A program made the position numbers and the translations under genes. 10,932 bases of DNA. It comes from JAXGQD01 sp964401615. Lineage in GTDB: Bacteria; Bacillota; Clostridia; Saccharofermentanales; Fastidiosipilaceae. The DNA lies in assembly GCA_964401615.1 (NCBI GenBank), contig CAYNZF010000066.1, positions 1 to 10,932 on the forward strand, written 5' to 3'. Each line of letters begins with the position of its first letter. The stretch's first letter is position 1. Below the pieces are notes generated by a model, which ran no database searches, was not told where the DNA came from, and worked only from the letters and a program-made list of their open reading frames with translations. Of the stretch, positions 7,232-10,932 are shown piece after piece.

Positions 7232-7240
7232 TGGTATCAT
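7232..7240 (+). promoter_or_regulatory. Candidate extended -10 promoter for asd
   Basis: TGGTATCAT is a TGn extended -10 element whose hexamer TATCAT matches five of six consensus bases. The best -35 at 17 bases (TTTATT, 7212-7217) is poor. It would give a leader of about 55-60 bases before the asd ATG and lies in the 114-base spacer divergent from the recombinase gene. Confidence 0.35.
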
Positions 7241-7304
7241 GACACTTATTTTAAAGCATGCCCAGCCTATGGATGTGAATATATTGCAGAAAGCAGGAAG
7301 ATAA

Positions 7305-8387
7305 ATGGAAAAATTACGTGTTGGTGTGGTCGGTGCGACGGGTTACGTAGGACAGCGCTTTGTTAGTCTTTTGGCTGATCACCCCTGGTTTGAACTGGTA
7401 AGTATGGCGGCTTCAGGCCGTTCGGCCGGCAAGACCTATGAAGAAGCAGTAGAAGGGCGTTGGAAGCTGAAGGAAGCGATTCCCGCGAAAGCTAAACAGA
7501 TATATGTTTACGATGCAGCCAAAGTCGAAGACTATGTCAACGATGTGGATTTCGTGTTCTGCGCGGTCGACATGCCAAAAGCCGAAATTGTCGCTTTGGA
7601 AGAAGCGATTGCTAAAACTGAGACACCCGTCGTTTCCAATAATTCGGCGAACCGCTGGATGAAAGATGTGCCGATGATCATTCCCGAAATAAACGCTGAC
7701 CACAGCGCCCTGATTGATGTTCAGCGCCAGCGTTTGGGTACTGTGAAAGGTTTCATTGCTTGTAAGCCAAATTGCTCAATTCAAAGCTATGTGCCGGCGA
7801 TCACACCCCTGATGCAGTTTGGTCCGGAAAAAATAATGGTTTCAACCTACCAGGCCATCTCCGGAGCAGGGAAAACTTTTGCCGATTGGCCGGAAATGGT
7901 CGGGAACCTGATTCCATATATCGGTGGTGAAGAAGAAAAAAGCGAGCAGGAACCTCTGCGCATCTGGGGAAAGATCGTGGATGGAGCAATCGAAAAAGCC
8001 GCTAAACCTGTGATTTCTGCCCAATGCTACCGCGTGGCTGTACAGGAAGGTCATACCGCTTCAGTCGCAGTTGAATTCGCCCAAAAACCCAGTAAAGCTG
8101 AAATTTTGGAGGCCTGGGCCAATTATAAAACCCTGCCTCAAGAATTGGGACTGCCCTCAGCTCCCAATCCTTTTTTGGTCTATTTTGAGGAAGACAATCG
8201 TCCCCAGGCAGCACTTGACGCAATGGTAGGGCAGGGCATGGCCGTGGCGATCGGCAGACTGCGTGAAGACAATATATTTGATTACAAATTCGCCTGTCTG
8301 TCGCACAACACTTTACGCGGAGCAGCCGGCGGCGGTGTGCTGATGGCTGAGTTATTGTACAAGCAAGGCTACATCAGCAAGAAATAA
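7305..8387 (+). CDS. asd: Aspartate-semialdehyde dehydrogenase
   Basis: The product catalyses NADPH-dependent reduction of aspartyl-4-phosphate to aspartate-4-semialdehyde, the branch point to lysine/diaminopimelate, threonine, methionine and isoleucine. It has 360 residues, in the range of the archaeal/fungal-type ASADH subfamily. The N-terminal NADP-binding loop is VGVVGATGYVGQRF (GATGYVG at 10-16). The catalytic cysteine is Cys157 in ACKPNCSIQ. AISGAGKT lies at 184-191, and the substrate and catalytic pair is Arg243 and His250 in CYRVAVQEGHTASV. The C-terminus has the family SHNTLRGAAGGGVLMAELL segment. The ATG at 7305 is preceded by AGGA at 7295-7298 with a six-base spacer. It appears to be a single-gene unit: divergent from the recombinase, with its own terminator and no aspartokinase or dap genes adjacent. 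Confidence 0.96.
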   Translation: MEKLRVGVVGATGYVGQRFVSLLADHPWFELVSMAASGRSAGKTYEEAVEGRWKLKEAIPAKAKQIYVYDAAKVEDYVNDVDFVFCAVDMPKAEIVALEEAIAKTETPVVSNNSANRWMKDVPMIIPEINADHSALIDVQRQRLGTVKGFIACKPNCSIQSYVPAITPLMQFGPEKIMVSTYQAISGAGKTFADWPEMVGNLIPYIGGEEEKSEQEPLRIWGKIVDGAIEKAAKPVISAQCYRVAVQEGHTASVAVEFAQKPSKAEILEAWANYKTLPQELGLPSAPNPFLVYFEEDNRPQAALDAMVGQGMAVAIGRLREDNIFDYKFACLSHNTLRGAAGGGVLMAELLYKQGYISKK

Positions 8388-8413
8388 ATTCAAATAAAGC
8401 ACAGGAAAAAATT

Positions 8414-8444
8414 AAACGAGCCGTTTCACATGGTTCGTTTTTTT
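8414..8444 (+). terminator. Rho-independent terminator after asd
   Basis: AAACGAGCC (8414-8422) pairs with GGTTCGTTT (8432-8440), with one G-T wobble and a nine-base loop. It runs into an unbroken T tract to 8444. It begins 27 bases after the asd stop. Confidence 0.85.
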
Positions 8445-8547
8445 ATTTCATGACAGTAGACGTTTGATTAAAGCCGATGAAGTGACTGTTGCTGTGGTCC
8501 GAAATTTCTTCGTGATGTGCGTTTTTTATTTGCATCTCTGGAAATCC

Positions 8548-8571
8548 GGCAAAAGGGGGGTCCATTTTGCC
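8548..8571. repeat. Inverted repeat with a G-run loop
   Basis: GGCAAAA (8548-8554) and TTTTGCC (8565-8571) are perfect 7-base inverted copies around a 10-base loop that begins with six Gs. It lies five bases before the longer hairpin. The minus-strand composition is reminiscent of the non-coding ends of some IS21-type elements, but this is recollection and not a match I could test. Confidence 0.5.
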
Positions 8572-8576
8572 AAAGA

Positions 8577-8612
8577 CTCACATCAACAAAATAATAATTT
8601 TGTTGATGTGAG
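8577..8612. repeat. Perfect 16-bp hairpin
   Basis: CTCACATCAACAAAAT (8577-8592) is followed by a four-base loop AATA and then its exact reverse complement (8597-8612). No strong T tract follows on either strand. The minus strand has a weak one (TCTTT), so the hairpin may act as an imperfect leuA terminator or mRNA 3' stabiliser. It could also be the core of a small palindromic repeat element. Confidence 0.75.
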
Positions 8613-8755
8613 AAGAGCTTTTCAACAGATTTTTACCCCTTCCGAGTTTTTGGCTAAATGATCAAGCCTCGATGCATAAACTTGCACTGCATTATTTACT
8701 CGAATTTAACACGCAGCTCTTTCTAGTATTTGTATTTTTGCAGTTCCTCGTTTCA

Positions 8756-10410
8756 TTATTGTTCGAAGCTGCTCAAATACGCGTTCACTGCCGATACCAC
8801 AGCCCTTAGTGATGATTTGCTGATGCTTGAGCTGTATCCGCAGCCACTGTAGTATTTTCCATTATTCAGAACTTGTACGTATGTCATCGCCTTCGAACCG
8901 GAACTGCGATCAATCGCGTGTTGATGGTACGAAGTCAAATCCATTTCCACACCGAGCAGCTCTTTTAATGCGTTGAAGAAAACACCGACAATACCGGTTC
9001 CTTGTCCGCTGATTTCGTGGTTTTGGCCCTCAAATTCGACGATAGCCGCGACCTCCACAGTGCTTTCATCCAACATCGCTTCTTTGTAGTTAATTAAGTT
9101 AACAGGATGACTTATATTCACATAGGTTTCGAAGAACATGTTTTTGATTTCTTCAGGCTGTAATTCTGAATTACGGACATCCGACACGCGCGTTGTGATT
9201 TTGCTGAATTCCTGCTGTATTTCCTTGGGCAAAATCAAACCGTACTTTTGTTCCAGAATAAAAGCCACGCCGCCTTTGCCGGACTGCGAATTGATGCGGA
9301 TGATCGGATCGTAACTGCGGCCGACATCTTTGGGGTCAATCGGCAAATAAGGCACATTCCAGTAACCGTCCTTATCAAGCGCGGCCATCCCTTTGTTGAT
9401 GGCATCTTGATGCGAGCCTGAAAAGGCCGTGTAAACCAGGTCACCCGCGTATGGTTGGCGTGGATCGACTTGCATGCCGGTACAGGCTTCGTAGGTCGCA
9501 ACCAAAGCATTGATGTCTGTAAAATCCAATTCCGGATCGATGCCTTGCGAGAACAAATTCATCGCCAAAGTAAGTATATCCGCATTNNNNNNNNNNNNNN
9601 NNNNNNNNCACGATCAGCACCAGCCATCAGGGCCAGTTCCGTCGCTGCCACACCGCAGCCTCGGTCATTGTGAGCGTGCAGGCTCACCGAAATCTTATCT
9701 CTGTAGCGCGTGTGGGTACAAAAGTACTCAATTTGGTCAGCGTAAACGTTTGCAGTGGCGCATTCGACCGTATTCGGTAAATTGATGATGGCTTTTTTAT
9801 CAACGCCAGGCTGCCAGACGTCGCAAACCGCGTCACAAACCTCTACAGCAAAATCCATCTCAGTCAAGCTGAAGCTTTCAGGAGAATATTCAAAGCGAAA
9901 ATTAGTCCCGTATTCGTCCTTTTCTGCGAATTCCTTGACCAATTTTGCACCATTGACCGCTAATTGCTTTACTTCATTTTTTGACATCCTAAACACGACG
10001 CGTCTTTGAGTTGTGTTGGTCGAATTATACAGATGCACGACCGCGTTTCTGACACCACGGAGGGCATCATAAGTTCTTTCGATGATATGCGGGCGGGACT
10101 GAGTCAAAACTTGAATATATACATCGTCGGGGATCAGCTGCTTTTCTATCAGGTAACGTGTGAAATCATATTCTGTGTCGGAAGCTGCCGGGAAGCCGAT
10201 TTCAATGGTTTTAAAACCCATCTCCACCAATTGTTTGAAGAAGGTCAGTTTCTGGTCCAGACTCATCGGAATTTCAAGCGCTTGATTGCCATCACGCAAA
10301 TCAACGCTGACCCACTCGGGTGCCTTGTTAATGACGCGATTCGGCCATTGCCTCTGCGGCATCTCCAGCACCGGAAATGCCTTGTATTTTGCAAAATTCA
10401 TCTTCTTCAT
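8756..10410 (-). CDS. leuA: 2-isopropylmalate synthase, long type (interrupted by an assembly gap)
   Basis: LeuA condenses acetyl-CoA with 2-oxoisovalerate, the first committed step of leucine synthesis. The N-terminal 267 residues are the TIM-barrel catalytic part, with SVDLRDGNQALEIPM near 35-49, GFPAASDTEYDF near 72-83, and metal ligands in SLHAHNDRG (His245, His247). After the N-run the frame resumes at NADILTLAMNLFSQG and includes the type 2 signature YAGDLVYTAFSGSHQDAI. The last 130 or so residues form the LeuA regulatory domain for leucine feedback. If the missing stretch is the usual 13 residues with the GNGER active-site motif, the protein is 556 residues, normal for the type 2 (actinobacterial-style) group. 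The ATG at 10410 has GGGGAG (complement of 10417-10422) six bases upstream. It is controlled by a leucine T-box. No leuB, leuC or leuD is adjacent. Confidence 0.93.
9587..9608. other. Assembly gap (22 Ns) inside leuA
   Basis: Twenty-two unknown bases separate two parts of one gene. The known flanks imply 38 missing bases if leuA is intact, and 22 does not keep the frame. The length is therefore nominal, and the break should be read as a sequencing or scaffolding gap, not a frameshift mutation. Confidence 0.9.
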
Positions 10411-10442
10411 AACGCTCTCCCCTTTATGCTTATCTTTTTTTG

Positions 10443-10481
10443 AAATAAAAAAACTTCCGGCTCTATGCAAAGAGACGAAAG
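10443..10481 (-). terminator. T-box regulated terminator of the leuA leader
   Basis: On the minus strand CTTTCGTCTCT (complement of 10471-10481) pairs with AGAGCCGGAAG (complement of 10454-10464) around a six-base loop, with one T-C mismatch. A T-rich run TTTTTTTATTT follows (complement of 10443-10453). It lies directly after the T-box sequence and about 32 bases before the leuA start, as expected for an attenuation terminator. Confidence 0.85.
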
Positions 10482-10722
10482 ATTCCGCGGTACCACTCTA
10501 ATTTGGTTTTATAAAAACCACTCTCAGGACAGAAAAACTATCCTTGGTTCGATATCGGGAACTCCCGCTCGCGGCTACTCGGATCAGGGTCTGCGGATCC
10601 TTTCACTGCCAGTCACTCCTGAGCGAGTTCGGTTGAAGTCTGCGTGCTTGCCTTGCATCAACCGGCAACTTTCTGATCGCTTTCATCAACTTACTGTTCT
10701 CAATCAACGTGAACCTTTATTT
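10443..10722 (-). promoter_or_regulatory. Leucine-specific T-box riboswitch upstream of leuA
   Basis: The transcript leader carries the elements of a T-box that senses uncharged tRNA and lets transcription continue into leuA. The conserved T-box AGAGTGGTACCGCGG is the complement of 10485-10499; its TGGT (complement of 10492-10495) can pair with the ACCA end of the tRNA. Stem I shows the loop-E AGTA (complement of 10692-10695), a GATGA segment, an AGAAAG bulge and a CCGGTTG apical sequence. On its 3' side is GAA followed by CTC (complement of 10625-10627), the expected specifier position. CTC is a leucine codon, read by tRNA-Leu(GAG), which fits leuA. A perfect small hairpin (10504-10520) corresponds to stem III. 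The specifier assignment rests on the GAA-adjacent position and should be confirmed by folding. Confidence 0.9.
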
Positions 10723-10728
10723 CCTGTC

Positions 10729-10756
10729 ATTATAGCGAATGAATATAATCAGTCAA
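10729..10756 (-). promoter_or_regulatory. Promoter of the leuA leader
   Basis: TTGACT (complement of 10751-10756) and TATAAT (complement of 10729-10734) are separated by 16 bases on the minus strand, matching five and six of six consensus bases. Transcription would begin near 10722, giving a leader of about 312 bases that contains the whole T-box. Confidence 0.75.
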
Positions 10757-10811
10757 GCCATCGACGTACATCAAATCTTTTGCCCGCGAAACACCCTCGC
10801 GTACATCATGT

Positions 10812-10841
10812 AAAAATGCCCGCCAAAAACTTGACGAGCAC
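10812..10841 (-). terminator. Rho-independent terminator of an upstream minus-strand transcript
   Basis: On the minus strand TGCTCGTCAA (complement of 10831-10840) pairs fully, with two G-T wobbles, with TTGGCGGGCA (complement of 10817-10826) around a four-base loop. Five Ts follow (complement of 10812-10816). It lies upstream of the leuA promoter, so it ends a transcript entering from beyond the right edge and insulates leuA. Confidence 0.75.
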
Positions 10842-10885
10842 CAATTAAAGGATTATCCCGTTATTAAACACTACTAGAATAGGGG

Positions 10886-10930
10886 TTACTGCTCAACAGC
10901 CCATTTGAAAATCAATCCGTTCGAGGAGAA
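10886..10930 (-). CDS. Possible C-terminal end of a minus-strand gene (partial)
   Basis: The terminator at 10812-10841 implies a gene ending just to its right. The longest of the three minus-strand frames at the edge gives 14 residues ending NGLIFKWAVEQ and stops at TAA (complement of 10886-10888), 45 bases before the terminator stem. The other two frames stop within about 40 bases of the window edge (by 10893 at the latest), so the choice of frame is uncertain and the product cannot be named. Confidence 0.25.
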   Translation of the reverse strand, partial: FSSNGLIFKWAVEQ

Positions 10931-10932
10931 GG

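Larger units (their letters stand above)
8445..8755. other. Gene-free interval between asd and leuA
   Basis: These 311 bases hold no gene that I can support. The only open frame of note (8464-8661, plus, TTG start) has no ribosome binding site and runs through a perfect hairpin. The interval contains two adjacent inverted repeats, listed separately, and then AT-rich sequence up to the leuA stop. No strong U-tracted terminator for leuA is visible in 8662-8755. The block could be a worn mobile-element remnant or the 3' untranslated region of leuA. Confidence 0.6.

Noticed and set aside
8464..8661. Plus-strand open frame of 65 codons with a TTG start
   Set aside because: It has no ribosome binding site or recognisable motif, it overlaps the asd terminator surroundings, and its middle is encoded by a perfect palindrome. 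A chance frame is more likely.
8756..10410. leuA as a pseudogene or two separate genes
   Set aside because: The frame break coincides exactly with the N-run, and both halves join into a normal 556-residue protein if 38 bases are missing.
10006..10443. Plus-strand open frame of 145 codons opposite leuA
   Set aside because: It lies entirely antisense to the conserved leuA N-terminus and its upstream sequence, has no binding site, and shows no protein-like motif. It is a shadow of the real gene.
10465..10848. Plus-strand open frame of 127 codons across the leuA leader
   Set aside because: This stretch is a T-box leader, promoter and terminator on the other strand. The predicted protein is an artefact of structured RNA sequence.
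1..10932. A novel defence, phage or biosynthetic system
   Set aside because: All large genes except the small membrane protein belong to common housekeeping families. There is no CRISPR array, toxin-antitoxin pair, restriction gene, reverse transcriptase or phage gene in any frame that I read.

Overview
The window looks like a chromosomal housekeeping segment from a Gram-positive, low-to-mid GC bacterium, most likely a member of the Clostridia. The pointers are strong AGGAG-type ribosome binding sites, sigma-A-like promoters, a T-box leader on leuA, a Leu-regulated long (type 2) LeuA, a clostridial-style M18 aminopeptidase and a long Xer-type recombinase. The 22-base run of N inside leuA suggests a draft or metagenome-derived assembly. 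I cannot name the species.

Layout from left to right. Positions 1-268 hold the 3' end of a plus-strand gene whose visible tail resembles a hemerythrin-like four-helix protein with altered C-terminal metal ligands. Next comes glyA (serine hydroxymethyltransferase, 370-1617), joined without a gap to rarA (replication/recombination AAA+ ATPase, to 2999). A minus-strand PHP-family phosphoesterase of histidinol-phosphatase type (3002-3877) converges on rarA with only two bases between the stops. It is divergent from an M18 aminopeptidase (3983-5416). The roughly 100-bp divergent spacer carries two face-to-face promoters that share one -10 element, plus a 15-base palindrome. A small proline/alanine-rich, basic, single-pass membrane protein of unknown function follows (5478-6107). 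It ends in a bidirectional terminator shared with a minus-strand tyrosine recombinase (6159-7190). Then comes asd (aspartate-semialdehyde dehydrogenase, 7305-8387) with its own terminator.

The stretch 8388-8755 has no convincing gene. It contains two inverted repeats, one of them a perfect 16-bp hairpin, and may be the remains of a small mobile element or the leuA 3' end. The right third is leuA (2-isopropylmalate synthase, minus strand, about 8756-10410). It is broken only by the N-run, and its roughly 310-nt leader is a complete T-box riboswitch with a CTC (leucine) specifier. A terminator at 10812-10841 closes another minus-strand transcript that enters from the right edge.

Functionally the window mixes one-carbon and amino-acid metabolism (glyA, asd, leuA, possibly the histidinol phosphatase), peptide turnover (M18) and DNA maintenance (rarA, Xer). 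I see no sign of a defence island, prophage, CRISPR array or biosynthetic cluster, and I do not think the window holds a novel multi-gene system. The points most worth a second look are the hemerythrin-like tail, the shared-core divergent promoter, the hairpin region beside leuA, the unknown membrane protein and the assembly gap.
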